DNA of 64,000 bases from Neolewinella litorea (GCF_004803465.1 NZ_SRSF01000007.1:1-64000); one strand, 5' to 3'; numbered from the stretch's first letter, positions 17,096 to 26,796 are shown. Made by a program: numbers and translations. The notes: a model not told the origin generated them from the letters alone.

Positions 17096-17770
17096 CTACC
17101 GGTCCAGCAACTCCACCACCGGCTCGATGGCGGCCTCCCAGATGTCGTAGCCCGCGGCCGTCATGTGGAGATTGTCGGCCAGGAAGATGTCCTTGCGTAC
17201 GGTGCCGTCGGGCAGCAGGGCGGGCGTCCAGACGTCGACGAAGTAGGTGTGCTTCTGCTTTTCGGCGTAGGCTTCCAGCAGGTCGTTGGCTTTCTCGTAC
17301 TCCCGGTGCAGTTCCCAGCGGGCCACGCTCGGCTTCGGGGAGATGAAGACCACGGGGGTGTCCTTGCTGAGGTTTTTGGCGATCATCTTTCGCAGTTTCT
17401 TGGCGGAGCGGAGCACGTCCCGCGCCGAATCGCCGGCTGCGATGTCGTTGTCGCCCTCGTAGACGAACACCGCCCGGGGCCGGTAGGGGTAGATCAGCCG
17501 GTCGGCGTAGTGGATGAGGTCGGCGAACTGGCTGCCGCCGAAACCGCGGTTAAGCACCCGGTGCCCCTCCAGGTCCTCCTGCAGGCTGTGCCACATGCGC
17601 ACCGAAGAGCTGCCCACGAAGAGGATGACCCCCGGGGCTATGGGCTGCACGGCGTCGGCCGTGGCGAAGGCCTCGATCTCGGCGGCGAAACGGGTGGGGT
17701 CGGGGGCCGACTGGGCGTAGAGGGCGGTCGTGATCAGGAGCAGAAGTACGGTCAGGCGCATCGGGGGCAT
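17096..17770 (-). CDS. SGNH/GDSL-family hydrolase, exported
   Basis: A protein of about 224 residues of the SGNH hydrolase (esterase/lipase-like) family. The signal peptide is [18 protein letters not shown]; starts at 17770 and 17761 are both possible. The blocks are [15 protein letters not shown] (block I, nucleophile Ser), [12 protein letters not shown] (block II Gly), [13 protein letters not shown] (block III Asn) and [14 protein letters not shown] (block V Asp and His). All four are present, so it should be active, probably on an acetyl or acyl ester in the envelope. It diverges from hisF; a TATCTTTC box at 17783-17790 lies just upstream. Confidence 0.9.
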   Translation of the reverse strand: MPPMRLTVLLLLITTALYAQSAPDPTRFAAEIEAFATADAVQPIAPGVILFVGSSSVRMWHSLQEDLEGHRVLNRGFGGSQFADLIHYADRLIYPYRPRAVFVYEGDNDIAAGDSARDVLRSAKKLRKMIAKNLSKDTPVVFISPKPSVARWELHREYEKANDLLEAYAEKQKHTYFVDVWTPALLPDGTVRKDIFLADNLHMTAAGYDIWEAAIEPVVELLDR

Positions 17771-17867
17771 ATTGGATCGACGGAAAGATACGGAACCCGC
17801 GGCCGCGCCCCCATGCGAACAACCCTTCCCCCCCGCGGGACGTTCCCTGCTCCTAAACCCCTCCGCT

Positions 17868-18629
17868 TTGCTCGCCAAACGCATCATCCCCTGCCTCGAC
17901 ATCAAGGACGGCCGCACCGTCAAAGGCGTCAATTTCGTTAACCTGCGCGACGCCGGCGACCCCGTGGAGCTCGGCGCCAAGTACAGCCAGGCCGGGGCCG
18001 ACGAGCTGGTGTTCCTGGACATCACCGCCACCCACGAGCGCCGCAAGACCCTGGCCGACCTTGCCCGCGACATTGCCCGCCACCTCAATATCCCCTTCAC
18101 CATCGGCGGCGGCATCAAGGCCCTGGCCGACGTGGACGTGCTGCTCGACGCCGGGGCCGACAAGGTGAGCATCAACTCCGCCGCCGTGCGCCGGCCGGAA
18201 CTCATCGACGAGCTGGCCTACGCCTTCGGCAAGCAGTTCGTCGTGCTGGCGGTGGATGCCAAGCTGGTCGACGGAGACTGGTACGTCCACCTCAACGGCG
18301 GGCGCATAAAAACGGAGCACAAGCTCTTCGACTGGGTACACGAAGCCCAGGAACGGGGTGCCGGCGAGATCCTCTTCACCAGCATGGACCACGACGGCAC
18401 CAAGGCCGGATTCGCCAATGCGGCCCTGGCCCAGATGAGCGACCGCCTGAGCATCCCCATCATCGCCAGCGGCGGGGCGGGGAACAAGGAACACTTCGCC
18501 GACGTGTTTAAGGCCGGCAAGGCCGACGCCGGACTGGCCGCCAGCATCTTCCACTTCGGGGAGGTGGAGATCGCCGACCTGAAGCAATACCTCACGGCCG
18601 AAGGGGTGCCCGTGCGGCCTGTGAGCTAG
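17868..18629 (+). CDS. hisF: Imidazole glycerol phosphate synthase cyclase subunit HisF
   Basis: HisF cyclises the product released with HisH to give imidazole-glycerol phosphate and AICAR in histidine synthesis. The 253-residue TIM barrel starts at TTG 17868, because only this start gives the invariant [20 protein letters not shown] with catalytic Asp11; no ATG is available nearby. The second catalytic Asp is in VVLAVDAK. Other motifs are [23 protein letters not shown] and [13 protein letters not shown]. The stop codon overlaps the first base of the palindromic repeat. Its partner HisH is encoded far away at 61753. Confidence 0.97.
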   Translation: MLAKRIIPCLDIKDGRTVKGVNFVNLRDAGDPVELGAKYSQAGADELVFLDITATHERRKTLADLARDIARHLNIPFTIGGGIKALADVDVLLDAGADKVSINSAAVRRPELIDELAYAFGKQFVVLAVDAKLVDGDWYVHLNGGRIKTEHKLFDWVHEAQERGAGEILFTSMDHDGTKAGFANAALAQMSDRLSIPIIASGGAGNKEHFADVFKAGKADAGLAASIFHFGEVEIADLKQYLTAEGVPVRPVS

Positions 18630-18793
18630 AGCTTGTTTGGGTTTTGCTTTTCTGACCGAAAGCGAGTCACTTTTTGGATGGCCGAGGCGCTGAAAGTGGA
18701 TCGTAGCGGGGCTACGAAGCCATTTTCAGCAACGAAGGACAGGCGAAAAGGGACTGTTTGCAGGTCGAATGGTAAAGCCCAAACAAGCTCTTA
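18629..18793 (+). repeat. 162-165 bp palindromic dispersed repeat, copy 2 (MITE/REP-like)
   Basis: The same element as at 2412-2576, with identical ends and internal hairpin. It fits exactly between two convergent genes: its first base is the last base of the hisF stop, and its terminal TTA supplies, on the minus strand, the TAA stop of the DUF5362 gene. The large hairpin could serve as a bidirectional terminator. Confidence 0.9.
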
Positions 18794-19261
18794 TAGTAAA
18801 GCGCCCGCGCCGGTCGCCAGCATCGACAGAAAAGCAAGGGCCGTGAAGCCCAGGTAGATGATCGCCAGGATGCCGTACAGTTTGAACAGCCGCGCCAGGG
18901 CCCCGAAGGCTTGCGTCACCGACTGGGGGCTACCGTTGTCCACCGCAGCCACCGCCTCCGACCCGAACTGGTAGAGGAGGTACGACAGGTAGAACAAAAA
19001 CAGGAAGACCAGGGCGTAGATGACCAGCACGCCCGTCATGAAGCCACCGCCGCCCGTGGCCGCGCCCAGTCCGGAAACCGCCATGAAGGTGCCGCCGAAC
19101 AAAACCATCACCACCAGGAAAAAGCCGATGCCCACCATACTGAGAATGCCCAGAAAGCGGCCCCACTTGCCGGCTTTCCGTAGGTTTGCGGCTCCTTCCG
19201 GCTGAAGCTCCGGCGTGCGCCCGTAATTACCGTCGAGGGGGGTACTGTTTTCAATCATCAT
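18791..19261 (-). CDS. DUF5362 family membrane protein
   Basis: A 156-residue protein with a soluble N-terminus (residues 1-30) and four hydrophobic helices at roughly 35-65, 72-98, 115-130 and 132-152. The third region contains FGSEAVAAVDNGSPQSVTQA, then FGALARLFKLYGILAIIYLG, typical of DUF5362 proteins of Bacteroidota. Function is unknown. It starts with two ATGs (19261 and 19258) and diverges from hisIE, whose start is 33 bp away. The stop codon is contributed by the repeat. Confidence 0.75.
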   Translation of the reverse strand: MMIENSTPLDGNYGRTPELQPEGAANLRKAGKWGRFLGILSMVGIGFFLVVMVLFGGTFMAVSGLGAATGGGGFMTGVLVIYALVFLFLFYLSYLLYQFGSEAVAAVDNGSPQSVTQAFGALARLFKLYGILAIIYLGFTALAFLSMLATGAGALL

Positions 19262-19293
19262 TCAGCGGGTTAGTTTATCTCAATATAAAGCCA

Positions 19294-19905
19294 ATGCAAG
19301 TAAGCCCTTCCAACCTCCGGGAACTTGACTTCGCCAAGGACGGCGGCCTGCTGCCCGCCATCGTGCAGGACAGCGCCACCCGGGTAGTCCTGATGCAGGG
19401 CTACATGAACGCCGAGGCCCTGGCCAAAACCCTGGAAACGGGGCAGGTCACCTTCTTCAGCCGCAGCAAGCAGCGCCTCTGGACGAAGGGGGAAAGCTCC
19501 GGCAACGTACTCACCCTGGTGCGCGTCGACGCCGATTGCGACCGCGATTCCCTCCTCATCCAGGCCCAACCCGCCGGCCCCACCTGCCACACCGGCGCCG
19601 ATACCTGCTGGGACCAGCCCAACGAAGGGGAATTCCTCGACCACCTCGAACGCACCATCCAGGACCGCCGCGACCACCCCAGCGAAAGCAGCTACACCAC
19701 CTCACTCCTCCAGCGCGGCATCAACAAGGTGGCCCAAAAGGTAGGGGAGGAAGCCGTGGAGCTCGTCATCGAAGCCAAAGACGACAACAAGGACCTTTTC
19801 CTGGGCGAAGCCGCCGACCTGATGTACCACTACCTCGTGCTGCTGGCCGCCAAGGGCTACACCCTCGAGGAGGTCCGCCAGGTGCTCCGCCAGCGACACC
19901 GCTAG
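19294..19905 (+). CDS. hisI: Bifunctional phosphoribosyl-AMP cyclohydrolase / phosphoribosyl-ATP pyrophosphatase HisIE
   Basis: A 203-residue fusion that carries out steps two and three of histidine synthesis. The HisI part (about 1-110) has LMQGYMNAEAL, TFFSRSKQRLWTKGESSGN, the metal-binding DADCDRDSLL and CHTGADTCW. The HisE part (about 115-203) has YTTSLLQRGINKVAQKVGEE and AVELVIEAK...LFLGEAADLMYH, the MazG-like metal site. The ATG at 19294 is chosen because it immediately precedes the domain; the upstream open frame overlaps the divergent gene. It lies 664 bp after hisF with a minus-strand gene between, so the two his genes are not in one simple operon. Confidence 0.96.
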   Translation: MQVSPSNLRELDFAKDGGLLPAIVQDSATRVVLMQGYMNAEALAKTLETGQVTFFSRSKQRLWTKGESSGNVLTLVRVDADCDRDSLLIQAQPAGPTCHTGADTCWDQPNEGEFLDHLERTIQDRRDHPSESSYTTSLLQRGINKVAQKVGEEAVELVIEAKDDNKDLFLGEAADLMYHYLVLLAAKGYTLEEVRQVLRQRHR

Positions 19906-19978
19906 CCGGCGGAGCGCGGGTGCCCGGGCAAGCACAACCACAGCCGGGCCCGGTGGCGTTTACCCTTTGCCTGCCTTA

Positions 19979-20053
19979 ACCCCCGAGCGAAGCGAGGGAA
20001 AACTGTCAAGCCCATTCACTCCTTCACCAATTCACCCATTCACTCCTTTACCC
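19979..20053. repeat. GAGCGAAGCGAG mirror motif plus TTCACC-type short repeats
   Basis: Holds one copy of the CCCGAGCGAAGCGAGGG motif (mirror core 19985-19996) followed by degenerate copies of ATTCACCC/ATTCACTCC up to the ATG of the next gene. The same two elements recur at 49912-50132 and 50341-50905. Confidence 0.8.
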
Positions 20054-20500
20054 ATGACCCTACAAGACCGCATCACCCCCGACCTCAAAGACGCCATGCG
20101 CGCCAAGGACCAGGCCGCCCTGCGCGGCATCCGGGCCATCAAGAACGCCATCCTGCTGCAGCAGACCGACGGGAGCGGCGAGACCCTCGACGAGGCCGGC
20201 GAGATCGCCCTGCTCCAGAAGCTGGTCAAGAGCCGGCAGGAAAGCCTGGAAATCTACGAGAAGCAGGGCCGCGAAGACCTGGCCCAGCCCGAGCGGGAGG
20301 AGATCGAGGTGATCAGCCGCTACCTGCCCGAGCAGCTGTCAGACGAAAAACTGGAGGCCATCGTTAAGGAAGTGATCGCCGAGACCGGCGCTACGTCCAT
20401 GCGCGACATGGGCAAGGTGATGGGTGCCGCGAACGCCCGCGTGGCGGGTCGTGCCGACGGCAAACAAATTGCCGCGACGGTCAAACGCCTGCTGGCCTGA
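20054..20500 (+). CDS. GatB/YqeY domain-containing protein
   Basis: A 148-residue free-standing YqeY protein, homologous to the tail domain of GatB, which helps tRNA-dependent amidation. MTLQDRITPDLKDAMRAKDQ then AALRGIRAIKNAIL, QKLVKSRQESLEIYEKQGRE and EEIEVISRYLPEQLSD cover its N-terminal bundle. GATSMRDMGKVMGAANARVA and GRADGKQIAATVK cover the C-terminal part. Length is normal. The cellular role of stand-alone YqeY is not settled. It starts immediately after the short-repeat tract. Confidence 0.95.
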   Translation: MTLQDRITPDLKDAMRAKDQAALRGIRAIKNAILLQQTDGSGETLDEAGEIALLQKLVKSRQESLEIYEKQGREDLAQPEREEIEVISRYLPEQLSDEKLEAIVKEVIAETGATSMRDMGKVMGAANARVAGRADGKQIAATVKRLLA

Positions 20501-20586
20501 TCGTGTCTTTTTCCGGGTAACCGCCCCCCCCGGTTGCCCCCTAATCGTTCGGAGCCACGCTCCCCCCGGCGCGTGGCGTCTTTGCT

Positions 20587-21678
20587 ATGTTGAAGAAACT
20601 GGATTGGTACATCATCGGCAAGTTCATGCGCACCTTCTTCTTTACGGTGCTCATCTTCTCGATGGTCAGTTTGATCATCGACTTCAGCGAAAAAATCGAA
20701 CGGTTCATCGAGACGGACATCCCCACTTCCGTCATCGCCTTCGAGTATTTTCCCACCTTCCTGGTGTTCATTCTGGGCTTCCTCTGGCCTATGCTGACGC
20801 TGATCGCCGTCATCTTCTTCACCGGGCGGATGGCCGACAACTCGGAGATCATCAGCATCCTCAATGCGGGGGTCAGCTTCTGGCGGCTCATGCGGCCCTA
20901 CCTGATCTCGGCCGGCTTCCTGGCCCTGGTCTACCTGGCGGGCGTCCACTACATCATACCCCTGGCCAACAGCCACCGGGCCGAAATCGATCGGGTGTAC
21001 TTCAGCCGCAACCGCGACGAGGGCAAGACCAGCAACGTCCACTTCTTCGTGGCCCCGGATACGAAGGTCTACATGACGCACTTCAGCAAGCGCGACAGTG
21101 CGGCCCGCAACTTCCGCATCGAGCACATCGTGGACAATGAGCTGGTGAGCCTCACCAAGGCCCGCTCGGCCAAGTTCGTCGACGGCGACCCTGGTAAATG
21201 GCGCCTTGACAACTACGAGATCCGCACCTTTGACGGCCTCCACGAAACCCTGGAAGTGGGCAACCGCCTTACGCTGGACACCGTGCTGAACCTCCGCCCC
21301 GAGGACTTCGTCGACTACCGCGAGCAGCAGTCGGCCCTCACCACGCCCGAGTTGCTCGAGCACCTGCGCAAGCAGCGCGAGCGCGGCGCCGGCAACATCC
21401 GCAAGTACGAAGTGGAGCTGGCCCGCCGTACGGCCGAACCCTTTACCATCTTCATACTGACCCTGATCGGGCTGTCGGTGGCCGGCCGTAAGGTGAGGGG
21501 CGGGATGGGCCTTCAGCTGGCCGTTGGCATCTTCATGGGGGCCCTGTTCGTCTTCCTCAGTCGCTTCGCCTCCACGATCAGCTCGGGCACCGACCTGCCG
21601 GTCTTCCTGGGCATGTGGATGCCGAACATCATCTTCTTCGGGGCGGCCCTGTATTTCGTGGCCAACGCCCAGCGCTGA
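20587..21678 (+). CDS. LptF/LptG family permease (lipopolysaccharide export)
   Basis: A 363-residue YjgP/YjgQ-type inner-membrane protein, predicted to pair with LptB to push LPS towards the outer membrane. The N-terminus LKKLDWYIIGKFMRTFFFTV is typical. Membrane segments are near residues 15-35, 55-80, 98-120 and three or four at 285-360, with a periplasmic beta-jellyroll domain between. The TGRMADNSEIISILNAGVSF coupling-helix motif is present. In Bacteroidota this family is usually annotated LptG-like; which of F or G it corresponds to cannot be decided. Confidence 0.9.
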   Translation: MLKKLDWYIIGKFMRTFFFTVLIFSMVSLIIDFSEKIERFIETDIPTSVIAFEYFPTFLVFILGFLWPMLTLIAVIFFTGRMADNSEIISILNAGVSFWRLMRPYLISAGFLALVYLAGVHYIIPLANSHRAEIDRVYFSRNRDEGKTSNVHFFVAPDTKVYMTHFSKRDSAARNFRIEHIVDNELVSLTKARSAKFVDGDPGKWRLDNYEIRTFDGLHETLEVGNRLTLDTVLNLRPEDFVDYREQQSALTTPELLEHLRKQRERGAGNIRKYEVELARRTAEPFTIFILTLIGLSVAGRKVRGGMGLQLAVGIFMGALFVFLSRFASTISSGTDLPVFLGMWMPNIIFFGAALYFVANAQR

Positions 21679-21766
21679 TCGTGGGCGGGCGGGCGTTCAT
21701 CTAATTACGGCTAGGTATTGTTGTCTTTCGGGGCATCTTTCCCTTCCAAGCGGAAAATCAATACAA

Positions 21767-22591
21767 ATGGATCAGAAAAAATTAATGACCTGGGGCATCC
21801 TCGGTTTCTTCCTCTTCATCGTGCTCATCATGGTGAGCAGCGCCACCTTCGTGACGATCGAGTCCGGGGAGCGCGGCGTGCTCTTCCGTCGTTTCAGCGG
21901 ACTGGACAAGCAGCAGACCTACTCCCCCGGCTTCCACGTCGTGGCACCCTGGAATACGATGTACGTTTACGAAGTACGGGAAGCCCAGCTGGAGGAAGCC
22001 ATGGAGGTACTGTCCAGCAACGGCCTTAACATCAGGGTCGACGTCACGGCACGGATCCGGCCCAATTACGCCGATGTTCCTTCCCTGCACGAAACCTTCG
22101 GTCCCGAGTACATGGAGCGCCTGATCCGCCCGGAGGTCCGGTCGAGTGTCCGGCAGGTGATCGGCAAGTTCACCCCCGAGGAGCTCTACTCCACCAAGCG
22201 CGATGAGGTGCAGACGCTTATCACCGAGGAGCTGACGAATACCCTGGCCAACAACTACATCGACCTGCGCGCGATCCTGATCCGCGATATTGAACTGCCT
22301 GACAAGGTGCGGATGGCCATCGAGGAAAAGCTCGAGGCCGAACAGGGCTCCCTGAAGTACGAGTATATCCTGACGCGCGAAAAGCAGGAGGCCGAGCGGC
22401 GCCTGATTGAGGCTCAGGCGAAGGCCGATGCCAACCGCATCCTGGCCGCCAGCCTTTCCGACAACATCCTGCGCGACAAAGGCATCGAAGCCACCCTGGA
22501 GCTGGCCAAATCCCCTAACAGCAAGATAGTGGTGGTCGGCAGCCCCGGTAGTGACGGTCTGCCCCTCATCCTCGGTGGCGGCAGCAACTAA
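21767..22591 (+). CDS. Prohibitin/SPFH-domain membrane protein
   Basis: A 274-residue prohibitin-like protein. One N-terminal membrane helix (about 7-27), then the SPFH/band-7 domain starting VTIESGERGVLFRRFSG, with RIRPNYADVPSLHETFGPEY, then VRSSVRQVIGKFTPEELYST, and an alpha-helical coiled-coil tail (EEKLEAEQGSLKYEYILTRE, then KQEAERRLIEAQAKADANRI). Such proteins form rings that organise inner-membrane proteases and lipids. The ATG at 21767 opens the membrane helix. It ends tail-to-tail with the cyclase gene, overlapping it by 4 bp. Confidence 0.94.
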   Translation: MDQKKLMTWGILGFFLFIVLIMVSSATFVTIESGERGVLFRRFSGLDKQQTYSPGFHVVAPWNTMYVYEVREAQLEEAMEVLSSNGLNIRVDVTARIRPNYADVPSLHETFGPEYMERLIRPEVRSSVRQVIGKFTPEELYSTKRDEVQTLITEELTNTLANNYIDLRAILIRDIELPDKVRMAIEEKLEAEQGSLKYEYILTREKQEAERRLIEAQAKADANRILAASLSDNILRDKGIEATLELAKSPNSKIVVVGSPGSDGLPLILGGGSN

Positions 22592-25500
22592 CTGGAAGTT
22601 GCGGCTTCCAGCTCCTGTAGATGGTAGTTATAGATGAACTTGGGCGTTTCGGCGTATAGTTTGCGGTACAGTTCCAGGGCCATGCTGCGGGACTGCTCGT
22701 CCTGTTTGCCGCTCAGTTCGTAGGCGACCAGATTGGCTTCGGCCAGTTGTTCCGTGGTGAGGGTATCGCTGGTGATGAGGTCTTCCAGGATTTCCCGGGC
22801 CTCGGCCGCGTTGTCGGGGTCGTAAGCCACCAGGCAGCGGGCGTGCAGCAGTCGGGCCCCGAAGAGTACGTCCGGGTTGCCGAGGTCTTCGGCCAGTTCC
22901 AGGGCTTCCTGTTCCACTTCCCGGAGTTCGTCGATCTTTCCGTCGGCCAGTAATACCTGTCCCTTTTCGTACAGACTGGCACCCAGTACGAGCCGGTTCG
23001 TGGTGCTGCGGGCGATCTCGATGGCCTGGTCGTAGTACTTGAGGGCCAGGCTGTAGTCGGCCTGCAGGTAGTAGATGTCGCCCAGGGTATTCACGGCCTT
23101 GGCTACGCCCTTGCGGTAACCGAGGTCGCTGCTGATCGACAGGCAGCGGTCCAGGTGGCTGATGGCCTTGGTGAAGTTGCCCATCACGCTGTTGATGTCG
23201 CCGAGCAGGCCTTCCGTCACGGCGATACCCTGGCGGTCGCCCAGTTCGTAGCAGATTTTTAGGTCCTGTTCGAAGAGTTCCAGCGCGGCCTCGTAGTTGC
23301 CCTGTCGTTCGTTGATGCTGCCGAGGCTTCCGAGCCCAATGGCCTGCAGGCGCCGGTTGCCGAGTTCCCGGGCCAGGGCCAGCCCTTTGTGGTGGTGCTC
23401 CAGGGAGCGCTGGTAGTCGCCGCTGTCAAAGTAGACGATGCCGAGGTTGGTGTGCAGGGTAGCTAGCCCCATACTGTCGCGGCTTTCCTCGTGGAGGGGT
23501 ATCTGTTCCTCGATCACCCGGATGGCCTCTTCGTATTGCCCCAGGTTCATGTAGGTGAGCCCGAGGTGGCTGATGGTGCTGGCCGAGGTGGTGGTGCCGG
23601 CCTGGCTCAATCCGCTTTCGAGCGACCGCTTGAAGTAGGTCAGGGCCCGGTCGTAGTGGTTGGTCCGGAAAAAGAGGTTGCCCATGTTGCTGTAGGCCTT
23701 GGCGATGCCGAAGATGTCGTCGACGGATTCGAATAGTCCGGCGGCCACCTTCAGGTAATCCATGGCCTGTTCGTAATCGCCCTTGAGCAGATGCAGGTGG
23801 CCCAGGCAGTTGTTGGCGCGCCCGAGCAGGATGACGTCGCGGCTCGATTTCGCCAATCGCTTCGCTTCCTCGTACGCCCGCTGGGCGTCTTTCCACCGGC
23901 CGACGATCTCGAAGACGCTGCCCTGGCTGATGAAGATGTTGACGGTCACCTCGCGGTCCGCCTGCTGGTTCATCTTTTTGATCAGGCGGTCGTAGAGTTC
24001 CAGCGCCTGCTGGTTCTGGTAGTTGGCCCGCGCGTAGCTGGCTGCCTTGTTGAGGTACTCGATGGTCTTTTCGGTGTCGCCGCTTTGTCCGTAGTGGAAA
24101 GCCAGGTCGACGTACCGTTCTTCAATCGAATCGGCGTAGATCTTTTCGATCGCGGCGGCGATCTGCCGGTGCAGCTGTTGCACGCGGGTGGTCAACTGCA
24201 TACCGTATACGGCTTCCCGCAGCAGGCTGTGCTTGAAGATGTAGCGCAGTTCGTTCATAGCGCTCCAGATCTGCCCGCGCTCGGCCAGCCGTATCTGCTC
24301 CCGCAGGTCCTGCATCAGGTTCTCGGAAGACTCGAATCCTTCATCGGACCGCATCACTTCGCTCAGGACCGGAATGTCGAACTCGCGGCCAATCACCGCC
24401 GCCGCCTTTACGGTTTCCCGGACCATATCCGAGAGCCGGTCGATCCGCGCGGTGAGGATGGAAGTGATGCTGGTAGACAGTTTGATGCTCTCGTCGCTGA
24501 GGTGCAGCAGACCGTCCTCCTGTTCTTCCAGCAGTTCACTTTCGCGGAAGTATTCCAGGATCTGCTCCAGGTAGAAGGGGTTGCTGTTGGTGGCCTTCAG
24601 CAGGGTTTCCAGCGTGTCTTCCGATACGGGGCCTCCGAGGGTGACTTCGGCGAACTTGCGCACCGCCGACTCGGGGAGACCGGAAATTTCCACCTGCATG
24701 GTGGGTAAATCGGACTCAAGGTGGCGGGCATCGTCAACCAGTTGCGGGAAATGACCGTCGTCGTCGGGGCGCGCCGTGGCCACGATCAGCAACGGCAGGT
24801 CCTTGGCGCGCCGCAGCAGTTCGTGCACCACCACCAGGCTTTCCTGGTCGATCCAGTGTGTATCCTCCAGTTCCAGGACGGTGGGCTGGATCAGGGCTTC
24901 CGCCACGATCAGGCTCACGATGGCGTCGATGGTATTCTGGTAGCGGCCCTGGGCGTCGAGGCGGGTATAGAGTGAGTTCGGGATGGTGATGCCCAGCTGG
25001 GCGGCCAGCATCGATTCGGTCCGTTTCAATTCGGCGGAGAAACGCTCGGCGCGGGGATCTTCCTGCTGTTCCAGGTTGATGTACAGCCAGCTGATCCGGG
25101 CCTCGAACCGGCTCAGGTTCTGTTCGGCACTCAAATCCATGCTCTGGCGGAAGGTGCGCTGCAGGAGGAAGGTGAAGGGGTTGAAGGGCTTGCGCAGGAT
25201 CTGGTCGCAGCTGCCCAACAGCCAGTTGAAGGGCCGTTTCTGGTTCAGGCGGTAGTGCAGTTCGTGGGTCAGGCGGCTCTTGCCGATTCCGGCCTCCCCG
25301 AACACGTAGGCGATGCCGCCCGGCTTGCCCTTCAGCAGGGGGGCGGCGAATTCCATGAGCTGGTTTACCTCCTTGTCGCGGCCGATGGGCTCACCGCCGT
25401 ATTCGGGCTTGCCCAGCGATTGCCGGCGGCCCTCCAATGAATAGGTAGGTACCGGATCCTGGATGCCCTTGTAGCGGATGGCCCCCCGCGGCAGGAAGCG

Positions 25501-26646
25501 GAACTGGGGCGTGGTGGCGATCTCCTCGTCGACGAGCACGGCCTGCCATTCGGCGGCCGACATGATCCGGGCGGCGAGGTTTACGCGGTTGCCGACGCAG
25601 GCGTACTGGGCGCGCTCCTTACCCCCCACGATACCGGTAAAGGCCGTGCCCACGGTCATCCCCATGCGGAAGCGGAACTTCTGCTGGTCGTGGTTACACA
25701 GGATCTCCAACTCCCGCTGGATGGTAACGGCAAATTCCACGGCCCGCGCCACGTTGTTCTCGTAGGAAACCGGTGCCCCGAAGAAGATGACCATCAGGGC
25801 ACCTTTGTCGCCGTAATCCACCTCCTTGAAGTAGCCGCCGAAGTCCTTTACCTGGTCCAGGACCACGGTGGCGAACTGGTCGAGTTCCTCGTGGGTGCGT
25901 ATCGCGTCGAAGGAAAGAAAGCAAGAGACCACGGTGCGGAACTCCCCGGCCTGGTCGTAGCGCACCACTTCCGGGGGAAGGAAGGCCGTGGCGATCTCGG
26001 TCTCGATCTCGGGGAGTTGCAGCGGCGGTACCTCCACCTCGGAGGTCAGGGATACGTCACCCAGGACGCGGAAGGTTTCCGCGTCAATCTCTTCGGTGTA
26101 CACCAGCCGCCCTTCGATGAGCGACTCCACGTAGCTGTTGATGAAAATTTCGTGCTCTCCCGCCTGGCTTTGGCACTGGGCTGCGGCGTCGATGGCCGGC
26201 CCCCGGAAGTAAAAGGCGCGCAGGTCCTTGCCGACGATGCCGTAGCTGACCGTGCCGGCGGCAATGCCCGCTTTGATGCCAATGGTGTAGTGGTTGCCGA
26301 AGGCGTTGCCACGGTCGCGGAAAAGCTGGCGCGCCTCCTCCGCCGTACGCAGGAGGTGCATGGCGTGGCGGCCGTCGAGAGGAAGCGGAAAAATGGCGGT
26401 GAATGCATCGCCGGCAAAGTAGGGGATGAAGCCGCCGGCGGCGTAGGCCAGCGATACGAGGGGTTCGAATACCTCGTTGAGCACCACCGAAAGCTCTTCG
26501 GCCCCGCTGAGCCCCTTCTTCATCAGCGATTCGGTGAGGGGGGTGAAGCCCGATAGGTCGATGTTCAGGGTAAAAGCTTCCAGTTCACCGTGAAACTCAC
26601 CGGCGACTAGCTTTTGCTGAATAAAGGGTGGAATAAGGGGCTGCAC
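22588..26646 (-). CDS. Soluble-adenylyl-cyclase-like protein: two class III cyclase domains, AAA ATPase, TPR array
   Basis: A 1352-residue protein likely to make cAMP. Cyclase domain 1 (about 20-170) carries the two metal-binding Asp, D30 (NIDLSGFT) and D80 (FAGDAF). Cyclase domain 2 (about 235-400) lacks them but has K274 (GGYFKEVDYGDKG) and the transition-state pair N356/R360 (GNRVNLAARIM). Together they make one complete site, the arrangement of animal soluble adenylyl cyclase. A P-loop ATPase follows (Walker A GEAGIGKS about 450-457; Walker B-like TVLELEDTHWID), then tetratricopeptide repeats from about 800 to 1330. The start is GTG 26646. It is the last gene of the long minus-strand run. 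No membrane segment is seen. Confidence 0.88.
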   Translation of the reverse strand: MQPLIPPFIQQKLVAGEFHGELEAFTLNIDLSGFTPLTESLMKKGLSGAEELSVVLNEVFEPLVSLAYAAGGFIPYFAGDAFTAIFPLPLDGRHAMHLLRTAEEARQLFRDRGNAFGNHYTIGIKAGIAAGTVSYGIVGKDLRAFYFRGPAIDAAAQCQSQAGEHEIFINSYVESLIEGRLVYTEEIDAETFRVLGDVSLTSEVEVPPLQLPEIETEIATAFLPPEVVRYDQAGEFRTVVSCFLSFDAIRTHEELDQFATVVLDQVKDFGGYFKEVDYGDKGALMVIFFGAPVSYENNVARAVEFAVTIQRELEILCNHDQQKFRFRMGMTVGTAFTGIVGGKERAQYACVGNRVNLAARIMSAAEWQAVLVDEEIATTPQFRFLPRGAIRYKGIQDPVPTYSLEGRRQSLGKPEYGGEPIGRDKEVNQLMEFAAPLLKGKPGGIAYVFGEAGIGKSRLTHELHYRLNQKRPFNWLLGSCDQILRKPFNPFTFLLQRTFRQSMDLSAEQNLSRFEARISWLYINLEQQEDPRAERFSAELKRTESMLAAQLGITIPNSLYTRLDAQGRYQNTIDAIVSLIVAEALIQPTVLELEDTHWIDQESLVVVHELLRRAKDLPLLIVATARPDDDGHFPQLVDDARHLESDLPTMQVEISGLPESAVRKFAEVTLGGPVSEDTLETLLKATNSNPFYLEQILEYFRESELLEEQEDGLLHLSDESIKLSTSITSILTARIDRLSDMVRETVKAAAVIGREFDIPVLSEVMRSDEGFESSENLMQDLREQIRLAERGQIWSAMNELRYIFKHSLLREAVYGMQLTTRVQQLHRQIAAAIEKIYADSIEERYVDLAFHYGQSGDTEKTIEYLNKAASYARANYQNQQALELYDRLIKKMNQQADREVTVNIFISQGSVFEIVGRWKDAQRAYEEAKRLAKSSRDVILLGRANNCLGHLHLLKGDYEQAMDYLKVAAGLFESVDDIFGIAKAYSNMGNLFFRTNHYDRALTYFKRSLESGLSQAGTTTSASTISHLGLTYMNLGQYEEAIRVIEEQIPLHEESRDSMGLATLHTNLGIVYFDSGDYQRSLEHHHKGLALARELGNRRLQAIGLGSLGSINERQGNYEAALELFEQDLKICYELGDRQGIAVTEGLLGDINSVMGNFTKAISHLDRCLSISSDLGYRKGVAKAVNTLGDIYYLQADYSLALKYYDQAIEIARSTTNRLVLGASLYEKGQVLLADGKIDELREVEQEALELAEDLGNPDVLFGARLLHARCLVAYDPDNAAEAREILEDLITSDTLTTEQLAEANLVAYELSGKQDEQSRSMALELYRKLYAETPKFIYNYHLQELEAATSS

Positions 26647-26796
26647 GAATGTTTTTGTACGGGGCTACGGCTCTAAAGGTAACCCGCCGGGAAAATAAAA
26701 CGGCTGCCTGCAGAGCGGGCAACCGTGCTGTAATCTTTCGTAACCTTATCCGGTACCCGAACCGACCGTACGGGCCGGGGGGTAAGAAGGGCAAGT

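Noticed and set aside
20554-20577. GCCACGC/GCGTGGC hairpin before the LptF/G-like gene as a terminator
   Set aside because: The stem is only 7 bp with a 10-nt loop and a weak T run, too poor to claim.
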